Positions 6,276 to 13,211 of a stretch of 24,517 nucleotides of DNA are shown here, one piece after another; positions within the stretch are counted from its first letter, which is position 1, and the number at the start of each line of letters is the position of its first letter. The notes below the pieces were generated by a model. That model did no database searches, was not told the DNA's origin, and worked only from the letters and a program-made list of their open reading frames with translations. The stretch comes from a virus, in the IMG/VR virus record IMGVR_UViG_3300026488_000049, positions 1-24,517 of that record, one strand, 5' to 3'. A program made the position numbers and the translations under genes.

Positions 6276-6572
6276 ATGAACGTAGAAGCATTTGAAAACT
6301 TAGAACTTATCCCATTACTTCTTAATAAAATTGAAATAATGGAAGCAAGAATGGCTAAACTTATGCCACCGATAACAAATAAAGAAGAGGTAGCTAAGTT
6401 TTTAGGTAAGTCAAAAAGCACTATAAATAGGTACATGCAAGAGGGTTTACTTGTTGAGGGTATTCACTTTTATAGAAAAAATGGTACAATTTTAGTGTTT
6501 ATTGAAGATGCTATAACCGACTTTAGGGATAAACTAAACAAAGGTTTAGCACATGAAAAAGTTAAGATTTAA
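6276..6572 (+). CDS. Excisionase-like helix-turn-helix protein
   Basis: A 98-residue protein that starts at ATG 6276 after AAGG. An N-terminal helical stretch (residues 1-30) is followed by a MerR/excisionase-type winged helix: TNKEEVAKFLGKSKSTINRY at about 34-53, then a wing GIHFYRKNGTILVF. It overlaps the integrase start by 20 bases. The pair resembles xis-int modules, so a role as recombination directionality factor is likely by context; a plain transcription factor is the alternative. Confidence 0.75.
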   Translation: MNVEAFENLELIPLLLNKIEIMEARMAKLMPPITNKEEVAKFLGKSKSTINRYMQEGLLVEGIHFYRKNGTILVFIEDAITDFRDKLNKGLAHEKVKI

Positions 6573-7626
6573 AAACCGAAATGGGATATTATATTTCGGT
6601 ACAGATGGTAAGTTTTCATCGTCAAGATTGAAATTTACAAATGTTAATAAAAATATTATCAAAAATAGATTTTATAGTGGTTTGCTTGATGGAGAATTGG
6701 GGCTTAATGATGGAGTTCCAACAGTTTTAGAACTACTTGAAGATGTGATGATTGAAAAAGATAAGTATCTAAAGTATAAGACTAGCTTAGCTTACTCATC
6801 CGTATTGAAGAATCACATTATCCCATTTTTTGATGATATGATAGTAACTCAGATTAAACCGATTTTCATAAAGAAGTTTCAAGACAATCTACTTGAAAAA
6901 GGGTTAAAGAAGAGTACTATCTTAACAGCAAGATTATTGTTAAAAGCAGCGTTTGATTTAGCAATATTAAGTGAAAGTATAACGATAAATCCTGTAAAAA
7001 TGGTTAATATGCCAAGAATTAGAGTTGAAAAGAAGAAACAAAACCCCTTTTCACTTGATGAGATTGATAAAATCTTAGATAATTCAAGCGGATCACTAAG
7101 AAACTTTTTAGGGATTATGTTCTTTACTGGTGCAAGAAGTGGCGAGATACTGGCTTTAAAATGGGAGGATATAGACATGGAGGATGATACCATTTCTATA
7201 AACAAAACCATTGCACATGGTCGTATAAATTCGCCTAAAACAAGGTCGAGTGAGCGTGATATTGAGATGCTACCAAAAGCTAAAGAGTTTTTTAAAGCTC
7301 AGCGGTTAGAAACTGGCTTAAAAGATAGCTATGTGTTTTTAAATACATTTGGAGTTCATCATGGTTATAGCACGACCTTTCATCAAAACTTCTATAAGCT
7401 TTTAGATAAGCTAAAGATAGAAAAAAGAACTTTGCATAATACAAGACATACATTTGCAAGTATTATGTTGAATAATAATATAGACCCTCTTTGGGTATCG
7501 GCAACTTTAGGACACGAAAACCTACAAGTTACACTGAGTATATACACTCACTACATGCCAAAAAAAGAGAAAATGAGTATAGAGTTTTTAGAAAAGAGGT
7601 ACAAAAGCGGTACACTAGGAGCGTAA
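6553..7626 (+). CDS. int: Tyrosine integrase
   Basis: Site-specific recombinase for integration and excision. ATG 6553 follows AAAGG. Of 357 residues, about 1-45 are an N-terminal arm-type region, about 55-145 a core-binding SAM-like domain, and 165-350 the catalytic domain. The catalytic residues are all visible: Arg195 (TGARSGEI), Lys229 (SPKT), His295-x-x-Arg298 (LHNTRHT), His321 (LGHENL) and Tyr331 (SIYTHY). It lies in the middle of the early operon and not beside a host junction in this window. The 3' flank carries repeats (see 7591-7787). Confidence 0.95.
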   Translation: MKKLRFKNRNGILYFGTDGKFSSSRLKFTNVNKNIIKNRFYSGLLDGELGLNDGVPTVLELLEDVMIEKDKYLKYKTSLAYSSVLKNHIIPFFDDMIVTQIKPIFIKKFQDNLLEKGLKKSTILTARLLLKAAFDLAILSESITINPVKMVNMPRIRVEKKKQNPFSLDEIDKILDNSSGSLRNFLGIMFFTGARSGEILALKWEDIDMEDDTISINKTIAHGRINSPKTRSSERDIEMLPKAKEFFKAQRLETGLKDSYVFLNTFGVHHGYSTTFHQNFYKLLDKLKIEKRTLHNTRHTFASIMLNNNIDPLWVSATLGHENLQVTLSIYTHYMPKKEKMSIEFLEKRYKSGTLGA

Positions 7627-7787
7627 AAGCCCCAGTTTAGGTAATTGTAAATTAAAAACGATACAGACTATCAGGATTTTATGATAAGCGTATAAGCCCT
7701 TTTAAGGATAGTTATAGCTCTTTAATAAACAAATGAGACTTAAACCCTTACTATTTCCTTATTGAAAAAGAGGTCAAAAACGGTACA
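7591..7787. repeat. Imperfect direct repeats at the integrase 3' end, candidate attP/arm-site region
   Basis: A 24-bp block at 7591-7614, which is the last coding part of the integrase and contains GAGGTACAAAAGCGGTACA, recurs imperfectly at 7764-7787 (GAGGTCAAAAACGGTACA). Aligned with two single-base gaps, about 22 of 25 columns match. Inside the first copy GGTACA is itself repeated 12 bp apart. The 216 nt at 7627-7842 hold no gene that I can support. Phage attachment and integrase arm sites are typical of this position; no tRNA-like core is visible. Confidence 0.4.
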
Positions 7788-7842
7788 AATTCCAACCCCT
7801 TTAAAACTAAACAAAAAAATAATTAAACATAAGGATTTCTCG

Positions 7843-7965
7843 ATGTCTGAAAAAATAGTAATCATGCTCTCAGAAAATGACAAATCTAAGATAAGAGTTT
7901 TTTTACAACCCTACCCAAATCTACGAATCAAGAAACAACTAAGGAAAAATAATGAGAGAAAATGA
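7843..7965 (+). CDS. 40-residue basic protein, unknown
   Basis: ATG 7843 is preceded by AAGGA at a 7-nt spacing. The frame is open further upstream to a TTG at 7762, but that start falls in the repeat region and has no ribosome site. The product begins MSEKIVIMLSENDKSKIRVF and ends in a very basic tail. Its 3' end overlaps the zinc-ribbon gene by 14 bases. No family recognised. Confidence 0.55.
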   Translation: MSEKIVIMLSENDKSKIRVFLQPYPNLRIKKQLRKNNERK

Positions 7966-8155
7966 AAAAGATGAACTTCAATGCCCATATTGTAATCACA
8001 TACACGACCAAGTAACAACAGCAGAAATAATCTCTGATTTTAGCACGTCAAGAGAATGCGGACATATGGTAGATTGTGAAAACTGTAATAAAGCCTTTGA
8101 GGTATGTATTCAGCGTGAATATAGAGTTCAGACTTATGCTATGAAGAGCAAATAA
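7952..8155 (+). CDS. Small zinc-ribbon protein
   Basis: A 67-residue protein starting at ATG 7952 behind AAGGA. Two CxxC pairs (CPYC at 11-14 and CENC at 42-45) separated by about 28 residues form a zinc ribbon; an extra Cys-Gly-His lies at about 36-38. Small zinc ribbons of this kind are common in phages and may bind nucleic acid or a host protein. Specific function unknown. Confidence 0.75.
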   Translation: MRENEKDELQCPYCNHIHDQVTTAEIISDFSTSRECGHMVDCENCNKAFEVCIQREYRVQTYAMKSK

Positions 8156-8270
8156 ACAAATTTAAAATCAACACCCTACTCTACATGTAGACAAATCAAA
8201 CACAAACAAACATCAAAACAAAACTATCTGAACAATAGAATAGTCACTTGATGTCTAAAAAAGGACAAAT
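8156..8270. other. Intergenic gap with palindrome
   Basis: The 115-nt gap between the zinc-ribbon and GIY-YIG genes is AT-rich and low in G. It contains CTCTACATGTAGA at 8179-8191, the same core as the palindrome at 2838-2851, then a CAAACA-rich stretch (8196-8225). AGGA before ATG 8271 is the only clear site. No promoter is convincing. Confidence 0.5.
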
Positions 8271-8822
8271 ATGCTCAGTTATTTCACAAAAGCAAAAACA
8301 CAAAAAAAACTTTATTTCCAACTAGAAACAGAATTTAAAAAAATAAATGAAGATGAAAGGACTATAGGAATATATGCAATATTCAAAAATGATGTATGTA
8401 TGTATGTAGGACAATCTAAAAATATTCCGAGCAGAATTGCAACACACTTATCTGGAAAATATAAAGAGTGTTCAAAAGTTCTAATATTTCCAACAATTGA
8501 TATAGACGATGACTTAATACCTCTTGAAAAATTCACCATGAAACATTTAAAGCCTATTGAAAACCTAATGGTTGATTTTACAGAAGAAATTAGCAGAGAT
8601 AGCTTAGCAGAGGGTGAAATACTTTATGGATTAGAAAGAAGTGAATTTTACAAAAAAGACTTCAACATAGTCGATTGCGCAGATATAACACTAATTAATT
8701 CAAAATACAATCTTCTGGTGTCTTGCGAATTTAATCTTGATCTTCAGTCAGATATAAAAACTGCTAATTACATAATAGATGAAATAAACAAACTTAGACA
8801 GCATCCTACAGAGGAACAATAA
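8271..8822 (+). CDS. GIY-YIG domain protein
   Basis: A 183-residue protein that starts at ATG 8271 with AGGA upstream. The GIY-YIG nuclease core lies at about 31-100: GIY at 33-35, YVG at 45-47, Arg55, His59 (SRIATHL) and Glu97-Asn98 (KPIENLM), all in the expected places. The C-terminal 80 residues match nothing I know. GIY-YIG domains occur in homing endonucleases, UvrC and phage-encoded nucleases; here no intron is visible, so a free-standing nuclease used in DNA processing or against competitors is possible. It overlaps the next gene by one base (TAATG). Confidence 0.82.
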   Translation: MLSYFTKAKTQKKLYFQLETEFKKINEDERTIGIYAIFKNDVCMYVGQSKNIPSRIATHLSGKYKECSKVLIFPTIDIDDDLIPLEKFTMKHLKPIENLMVDFTEEISRDSLAEGEILYGLERSEFYKKDFNIVDCADITLINSKYNLLVSCEFNLDLQSDIKTANYIIDEINKLRQHPTEEQ

Positions 8823-9562
8823 TGAGTTTTACAGATGAACAGCTATTAAACCTTGTCAATAGCACTATTACTAAAAAAACAGAGTTTCAGCCAGACGACT
8901 TTACAGGTGGTTCAGTTCAAACAACAAGTACAAATAACAATCGCATAACTAATTTTAAAGTCAGTCTATTTTTTGGCTATAAAAGCAAAAAGCCTATTAC
9001 AAGAACTATAGAAATAAGCAAAGATACTTACTATATTTGGGCTAAAGCAATACTAGCCAAGACATTAGCACTTGAAAACAATAATATAGGTATGGATTTT
9101 TCAGAACTTAACGATTTAATGAATAATCCTCCTATAGTAGATAGTAATGAAGTAGTAAGTAGTAAGTATATAAGTAAAGTAGAGGTGCCTCTACAGGTAG
9201 AGGGGGTGGTAGAGAAACCAAAAAAAGAAACCTACTCTAATGAAATCAAAGAAATCATTAATCATTTAAACGATGTACTTAATACTAATTACAGAACCAA
9301 TACAGATTCAACAAGAACCTTAATAAAAGCAAGATTAAACAATGGTTTTACAGTTGACGACTTCAAGCAAGTGCATATTATTAAGTTCTCAGAGTGGACT
9401 GGTACAGATATGCAAAAGTTCTTAAGACCTGAAACACTATACGGCAACAAATTTGAATCATACCTCAATCAAAAAATATCAGACTATGAAAAAATGAAAG
9501 CAGTAAATAGCCATACAGGTATGTCTGCTTTAGAGATGTTGAAACAGCAAGGGTATGCGTGA
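8822..9562 (+). CDS. Phage replication protein with conserved phage C-terminal domain
   Basis: A 246-residue protein; ATG 8822 with GAGGAAC upstream overlaps the previous stop. The N-terminal half (about 1-95) is unassigned. A low-complexity linker follows at about 100-140. The C-terminal part (about 142-225: IKEIINHLNDVLNTNYR ... TRTLIKARLNNGFTVDDF, then RPETLYGNKFESYLNQ) matches the conserved C-terminal domain of phage replisome organisers. Such proteins bind the origin and load the helicase. The linker DNA holds tandem AAGTAGT units and a palindrome, the same layout as lambda O with its internal origin. No helicase or helicase loader gene is visible nearby, so host enzymes may be recruited. 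Confidence 0.8.
   Translation: MSFTDEQLLNLVNSTITKKTEFQPDDFTGGSVQTTSTNNNRITNFKVSLFFGYKSKKPITRTIEISKDTYYIWAKAILAKTLALENNNIGMDFSELNDLMNNPPIVDSNEVVSSKYISKVEVPLQVEGVVEKPKKETYSNEIKEIINHLNDVLNTNYRTNTDSTRTLIKARLNNGFTVDDFKQVHIIKFSEWTGTDMQKFLRPETLYGNKFESYLNQKISDYEKMKAVNSHTGMSALEMLKQQGYA
9134..9203. repeat. Iteron-like tandem repeat and palindrome, candidate replication origin
   Basis: AGTA occurs nine times between 9136 and 9181. The core is a tandem array AAGTAGT-AAGTAGT-AAGTATAT-AAGTA-AAGTAGAG (9150-9184). It is followed by a near-perfect palindrome CCTCTACAGGTAGAGG (9188-9203, one central mismatch pair) and a G-rich run. The array lies in the linker-coding part of the putative replication gene. Confidence 0.5.
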
Positions 9563-10167
9563 TGAAAAATAAAATGAACAAAATCCATAATATTGACTGT
9601 TTAGAGTTTATGAAGCAAGTACCAGATGATTATTTTGATTTGGTTTTGACCGATCCGCCTTATGGGATAGGGATAAGCAGTAATCCAATAAGACAAAAGC
9701 ACGATAAAAAAGAATGGGATGATTTTACACCAAGCAAAGAGCATTTTAATGAAATAATGAGAATAAGCAAAAATCAAATTATATGGGGTGGAAATTATTT
9801 TAGTTTGCCTCCAAGTAAAAACTTTTTGATATGGGACAAGAAACAAAGTTATGATTTTTCATTAGCTATGTGTGAGATGGCTTGGACTAATTATAATTTT
9901 CCTGCAAAGATGTATTCATATGCAAATAGAGGGGACGAAGAAAAAAAACACCCCTCACAAAAGCCCATAAGATTGATGGACTTTGCTATAAATTTTGCAC
10001 GAAGCAGAAGCGAAATAAAAACAGTATTCGACCCTTTCATGGGAAGTGGAACAACAGCCATAGCGTGTAAATCATTAGGCTTAGACTGGTGCGGTTGTGA
10101 GTTAGAAGCTGATTATGTAGAGATAGCTAATAAACGCTTGGAAGCCGTGCAAGGGAGTTTGTTTTGA
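9562..10167 (+). CDS. Orphan DNA methyltransferase (DPPY type)
   Basis: An S-adenosylmethionine-dependent amino-methyltransferase for adenine N6 or cytosine N4. ATG 9562 has AAGGG 8 nt upstream; GTG 9559 in frame is a weaker choice. Of 201 residues, DPPYGIG (31-37) is motif IV and lies before FDPFMGSGTT (156-165), motif I, which is the beta-class order. HPSQKP is at 130-135, and the target recognition part between is short. No restriction enzyme is encoded nearby, so it is an orphan phage enzyme, probably shielding phage DNA from host restriction or marking replication sites. Specificity cannot be read from the sequence. Confidence 0.92.
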   Translation: MKNKMNKIHNIDCLEFMKQVPDDYFDLVLTDPPYGIGISSNPIRQKHDKKEWDDFTPSKEHFNEIMRISKNQIIWGGNYFSLPPSKNFLIWDKKQSYDFSLAMCEMAWTNYNFPAKMYSYANRGDEEKKHPSQKPIRLMDFAINFARSRSEIKTVFDPFMGSGTTAIACKSLGLDWCGCELEADYVEIANKRLEAVQGSLF

Positions 10168-10748
10168 GCGAATTAGTAAAAGACATCAAAACAAAACTCG
10201 GCATAGATGGTGGCACTTTCATAGATGCTGAAATTGAAAGCTTAGTAAGTGGAATAAAACCAAATCAACACTTAGAATTTTTTATGGCTTTATCTGGTGA
10301 GCATAGTTTTGCTAAACCGATGGACCGCATAGCAAATGTAGCAAAACGCTTTAGTGACGAGAAGAAAGATGAACTTTTTACGGGAACCAAAGAACTAGCG
10401 AAATCAATGTATGACAAATTTTATGGCATTTATTGTGGAATGACTGACTATGCACAAGCCAATAGAGACAAAGTTCCAAACGATAGAGAGTTCTTTGAAA
10501 ATTACCAATTTCAAAACATGAAGCAGATAGACGGAAGCAAAACTTTTACAGATAAAGAGATTTATGTACTTAGTGAGCTTGGAGGTGGTACATGGCTTGT
10601 AGATATTCCATTTCATAATGGGTCAAATGAAGTTGTAGACAAAATAGAAAAGATTATCAAATACACAATAGCTAAAAAATATTTACATGTAGAACAAGAT
10701 GCAATAGCACACGCAGATGTTAAAAAACTAATTAAAGGAATTAAATAA
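10164..10748 (+). CDS. Unknown phage protein, 194 residues
   Basis: The start is TTG 10164, overlapping the methyltransferase stop (TTGA-type overlap) with AAGGGAG upstream. The protein is soluble and mostly helical, with a central YDKFYGIYCGM stretch and an ELGGGTWLVDIPFHNG segment. No catalytic motif or family is recognised. It sits in the replication cluster and ends with TAATG, overlapping a 22-codon micro-gene. Confidence 0.8.
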   Translation: MSELVKDIKTKLGIDGGTFIDAEIESLVSGIKPNQHLEFFMALSGEHSFAKPMDRIANVAKRFSDEKKDELFTGTKELAKSMYDKFYGIYCGMTDYAQANRDKVPNDREFFENYQFQNMKQIDGSKTFTDKEIYVLSELGGGTWLVDIPFHNGSNEVVDKIEKIIKYTIAKKYLHVEQDAIAHADVKKLIKGIK

Positions 10749-10816
10749 TGAGTACTAAGAAAGTTATTAAATGTGGTGGTACTTGGAATAATGAAATAGA
10801 GAGAATAAAGTCGTGA
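10748..10816 (+). CDS. 22-residue micro-ORF, overlapping both neighbours
   Basis: ATG 10748 overlaps the previous stop (TAATG), and the stop TGA at 10814-10816 overlaps the GTG start of the next gene (GTGA). The peptide starts MSTKKVIKCGGTWNNEIERI. It may be a coupling peptide that carries ribosomes to the GTG start, or a real product. Support is only the double overlap. Confidence 0.4.
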   Translation: MSTKKVIKCGGTWNNEIERIKS

Positions 10817-11409
10817 ATCACTCAAGAGAACAAATTCTAAACACACTATTCAAAGATTTTAAAGAGTTGGTGCCAAAAGAAGATATTGAAGAATCGTTAA
10901 TGAGATACGGATTTATATCTATCGCCAGTAAAGAATGGCTAAAAGAACATTATATTGATAAGCAGCTATCAGCCAAAGAGATAGCAGATTTACTTAGCTG
11001 CTCACTAGGTCATGTTCAAAAAACAATAGGTAAATATAAACTCACTAAAAAGAAGCACGGAATTACTACTGGAAATAATCAAGCTCATAGACGAGCTATC
11101 TGGAAAAGAAAAACCGCTGCATCTCAGCCTCATGCAAAAGCAGTAAAAGTTTTTCATGTTGGAGAACATAATCATATTTTTATAATGAACTCAATAAGTG
11201 CAACTGCTAAAAAATTGCACCTAGCTAGAGAACATGTAAGAGATTGTCTTAATCCAGACAAGCAAAGAAAAACTGCCAATGGATTCAGATTTGAGTTTAT
11301 AACAGAAGTACCAACATCAAACATGAGAGATAGTACAGAAAATATCGCTCAAAACTTTCATCTAGAAGAACAAAGAGAAAAAGAATTAAAACAAATCCAA
11401 TATAAGTAG
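10813..11409 (+). CDS. HTH protein with NUMOD-like DNA-binding domain
   Basis: A 198-residue protein with GTG start at 10813 (GAGAG upstream). Residues about 43-77 form a helix-turn-helix (LSAKEIADLLSCSLGHVQKTIGK region). A basic linker follows. Residues about 109-162 resemble the NUMOD1/intron-encoded-nuclease repeat: VKVF...SISATAKKLHLAREHVRDCL ... ANGFRFEF. NUMOD domains give DNA binding to homing endonucleases, but no nuclease domain is present in this chain. It may be a transcription regulator of late genes or a stripped homing protein. The next gene, ninG, starts 6 nt later. Confidence 0.7.
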   Translation: MNHSREQILNTLFKDFKELVPKEDIEESLMRYGFISIASKEWLKEHYIDKQLSAKEIADLLSCSLGHVQKTIGKYKLTKKKHGITTGNNQAHRRAIWKRKTAASQPHAKAVKVFHVGEHNHIFIMNSISATAKKLHLAREHVRDCLNPDKQRKTANGFRFEFITEVPTSNMRDSTENIAQNFHLEEQREKELKQIQYK

Positions 11410-11415
11410 TGAGAT

Positions 11416-11976
11416 ATGAAGCAAAAGCTAAAAACCTGCAAAAATAAAGAGTGTAAGAAAAAATTTACACATGAAAATGGACTTATTGGATGGTGTAGTC
11501 CTTTATGTGGCTTTGTGTATTCTCAACAACTTAAAGCTAAAAAAGAAAAAGCTAAAAAAACTGAAGCAAGAGTAGCAATAAGAGAGTTCAAGAAGAATGA
11601 TAAACCAGTTTTACTTCAATTAGCTCAAAAACTTGTCAATCAATTTATCCGCATGAGAGATAAAGGAAAACCTTGCATAAGTTGTGGTCATGATTTTACT
11701 AAAGGTAGACAAGAACATGCAGGGCATTATATCCCTAGAAGTAAATCATCTCTACTTAGATTTGATGAGAGAAACATTAACACGCAATGCAATATATGTA
11801 ATGACCATTTAAGTGGCAACGTGGGCGAATATAGACTAGGGTTAATACAAAAGGTCGGATTAGATGAAGTTGAGTTCCTAGAGGCTAATAAGACAGCTTT
11901 AAAAACATGGACAGTTGAAGAACTTCAAGAAGTAATAACAACATACAGAGCAAAGATAAAGGAAATAAAACAATGA
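11416..11976 (+). CDS. ninG: NinG (Rap) family recombination nuclease
   Basis: A 186-residue protein like lambda NinG/Rap, a structure-specific nuclease acting on Holliday and D-loop junctions. Zinc-binding cysteines are arranged as C8, C13, C27, C31 in the N-terminal finger, and CISC (87-90) with C125-x-x-C128 and H131 in the C-terminal HNH-like core. EHAGHYIPRS (100-109) is the family signature. A basic, lysine-rich helix joins the two. It fits the RecE/RecT system encoded upstream. The start has a weak ribosome site (GTGAGAT). The stop overlaps the next ATG. Confidence 0.9.
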   Translation: MKQKLKTCKNKECKKKFTHENGLIGWCSPLCGFVYSQQLKAKKEKAKKTEARVAIREFKKNDKPVLLQLAQKLVNQFIRMRDKGKPCISCGHDFTKGRQEHAGHYIPRSKSSLLRFDERNINTQCNICNDHLSGNVGEYRLGLIQKVGLDEVEFLEANKTALKTWTVEELQEVITTYRAKIKEIKQ

Positions 11977-12182
11977 AAAATAAAATGCATGAAACCCAAA
12001 AAATAAAAGAAGTAACGAGATGTGAGAAATACAGCGTTTATTTTATTAAGCATTCAGAGAAATATATGCTTATTGATTCATTAGGTGTGTTACTGGTAGA
12101 AAAAGAGTTTGATACTGTTGCTGATGCTATAACGTGGGCTGAAGATGAGCCACATATTAGTGGCTTTGAAGTGGAGGCTTAA
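11973..12182 (+). CDS. Unknown small acidic protein, 69 residues
   Basis: ATG 11973 overlaps the ninG stop (ATGA) and has AAGGA about 9 nt upstream; ATG 11985 is a less likely alternative. The sequence predicts beta strands (YSVYFIKHSEKYMLIDSLGV) and an acidic C-terminal helix (ADAITWAEDEP). No family recognised. Its GGAGG near the 3' end serves the next gene. Confidence 0.7.
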   Translation: MKNKMHETQKIKEVTRCEKYSVYFIKHSEKYMLIDSLGVLLVEKEFDTVADAITWAEDEPHISGFEVEA

Positions 12183-12183
12183 A

Positions 12184-12579
12184 ATGAGAACGATTAAATT
12201 TAGAGGTATCGCAATATTTGGTAAAGTTTTTATATATGGCAGTTTAATAATTGCAACTAACGAAGCTGGAAGAGTGGAATATTTCATAAAGCGAACTAGT
12301 GGAAGTATCCAAGTAAAAGAAGAAAGTGTTGGGCAATTTACAGGCTTAAAAGACAAAAATAGTGTTGAGATTTATGAGGGGGATATAGTAGAGAGTATGC
12401 TTCCAAGAAATAAGTTTTTTGATGATATAGCTAAAGTTGTTTTTCGTAAAGGTAGCTTTATGATGAAAAGTGTTGAGTTTGAAGATGAAACAAGTTGTTT
12501 AATTGACAGTGAGCAGTTTATTGAAGTAATCGGAAACATATATATGAATAAGGAGTTGTTATGTCAATCAAACCAATAA
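12184..12579 (+). CDS. YopX family phage protein
   Basis: A 131-residue protein. ATG 12184 follows GGAGG at a good distance; the in-frame ATG at 12145 is inside the previous gene. The YopX family features are clear: the N-terminal MRTIKFRG, the central VGQFTGLKDKNSVEIYEGDI (residues 49-68) and the C-terminal IGNIYMNKELL. YopX proteins are widespread in phages and conjugative elements and have no established biochemical function. It overlaps the next gene by 19 bases. Confidence 0.88.
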   Translation: MRTIKFRGIAIFGKVFIYGSLIIATNEAGRVEYFIKRTSGSIQVKEESVGQFTGLKDKNSVEIYEGDIVESMLPRNKFFDDIAKVVFRKGSFMMKSVEFEDETSCLIDSEQFIEVIGNIYMNKELLCQSNQ

Positions 12580-12842
12580 CATATGGTGAAGCATACACAG
12601 CAGTTAAAGAAAGTCTAACGATGGTTAAAGGCGATTGGATAACAATTGAAAAGCCAAAACATTATCCAAGAATGAAAAAAGCTGATGCAATAATCTACTA
12701 CAGCAAGAAGTTTAAAAAGATATGGGATGATATTTATAAAGAAGTTATTCCAGATGAAGACAAGAGACAAAGAATAATAAGCGCAGCTACATGTAACTCT
12801 AGAGCGTATAGGGTTGCATGTCATAGAGTTTGTGAGAGATGA
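12561..12842 (+). CDS. Unknown basic protein, 93 residues
   Basis: ATG 12561 has GGAG 6-7 nt upstream. The protein is basic and rich in Lys, Arg and Tyr, with a helical C-terminal part (EDKRQRIISAATCNSRAYRV). No known domain is seen. It is packed between YopX and a 24-codon micro-gene in the accessory cluster. Confidence 0.7.
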   Translation: MSIKPITYGEAYTAVKESLTMVKGDWITIEKPKHYPRMKKADAIIYYSKKFKKIWDDIYKEVIPDEDKRQRIISAATCNSRAYRVACHRVCER

Positions 12843-12854
12843 AAGGAGTAAGAC

Positions 12855-12929
12855 ATGAAAACTAAAGCAATCTATCCAATAGGAAGCTTTATCCAAGTAA
12901 GTGGAGAAAAAGGGGTTAAAGATGAATAA
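12855..12929 (+). CDS. 24-residue micro-ORF with strong ribosome site
   Basis: ATG 12855 has AAAGGAG 6 nt upstream, one of the best ribosome sites in the window. The peptide begins MKTKAIYPIGSFIQVSGEKG. Its last codons overlap the start of the next gene at 12922 (ATGAATAA) in another frame. It could be a real peptide or a leader that couples translation to the next gene. Confidence 0.5.
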   Translation: MKTKAIYPIGSFIQVSGEKGVKDE

Positions 12930-13203
12930 AGGGATACTTCCAGATGGTTTTGTAATGGGAAGTTACATGGCTAGACGCTTAGACTTAAACAGCAATTATT
13001 TTAATGTAGCACGAAAAGAAGGTCATGCAATAAAAGCAAACATTATAAAGATTGATGGTTTTATTTATGTTAAGCCTGATGACAAGATTATAAAAGCACT
13101 TAGTAATAATTATATATGCAATAAAATTAAAAAGCAGGACTTTAGAGAGTATGACTTCACAGTACAGTTTAGCAAGAACTGTTTATTGGGATTCTATAAA
13201 TAG
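12922..13203 (+). CDS. Unknown protein, 93 residues
   Basis: ATG 12922 is preceded by AAGGGG; an upstream GTG at 12901 overlaps the micro-gene and lacks a site. The product starts MNKGILPDGFVMGSYMARRL and has a possible winged-helix look (SYMARRLDLNSNYFNVARKE, then a strand-rich IIKIDGFIYVKPDD). A small DNA-binding protein is possible but not shown. It ends 8 nt before the HNH gene. Confidence 0.7.
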   Translation: MNKGILPDGFVMGSYMARRLDLNSNYFNVARKEGHAIKANIIKIDGFIYVKPDDKIIKALSNNYICNKIKKQDFREYDFTVQFSKNCLLGFYK

Positions 13204-13211
13204 GAGTAATG

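Noticed and set aside
6879-7211. 110-codon minus-strand frame inside the integrase
   Set aside because: The plus-strand integrase has all catalytic residues across this span; the opposite frame is a shadow.
8271-8822. Homing endonuclease in an intron
   Set aside because: The flanking genes are intact and unrelated, with normal start and stop overlaps, and there is no interrupted gene.
9150-9184. CRISPR array
   Set aside because: Units are 7-8 bp in tandem without spacers and lie inside a coding frame.
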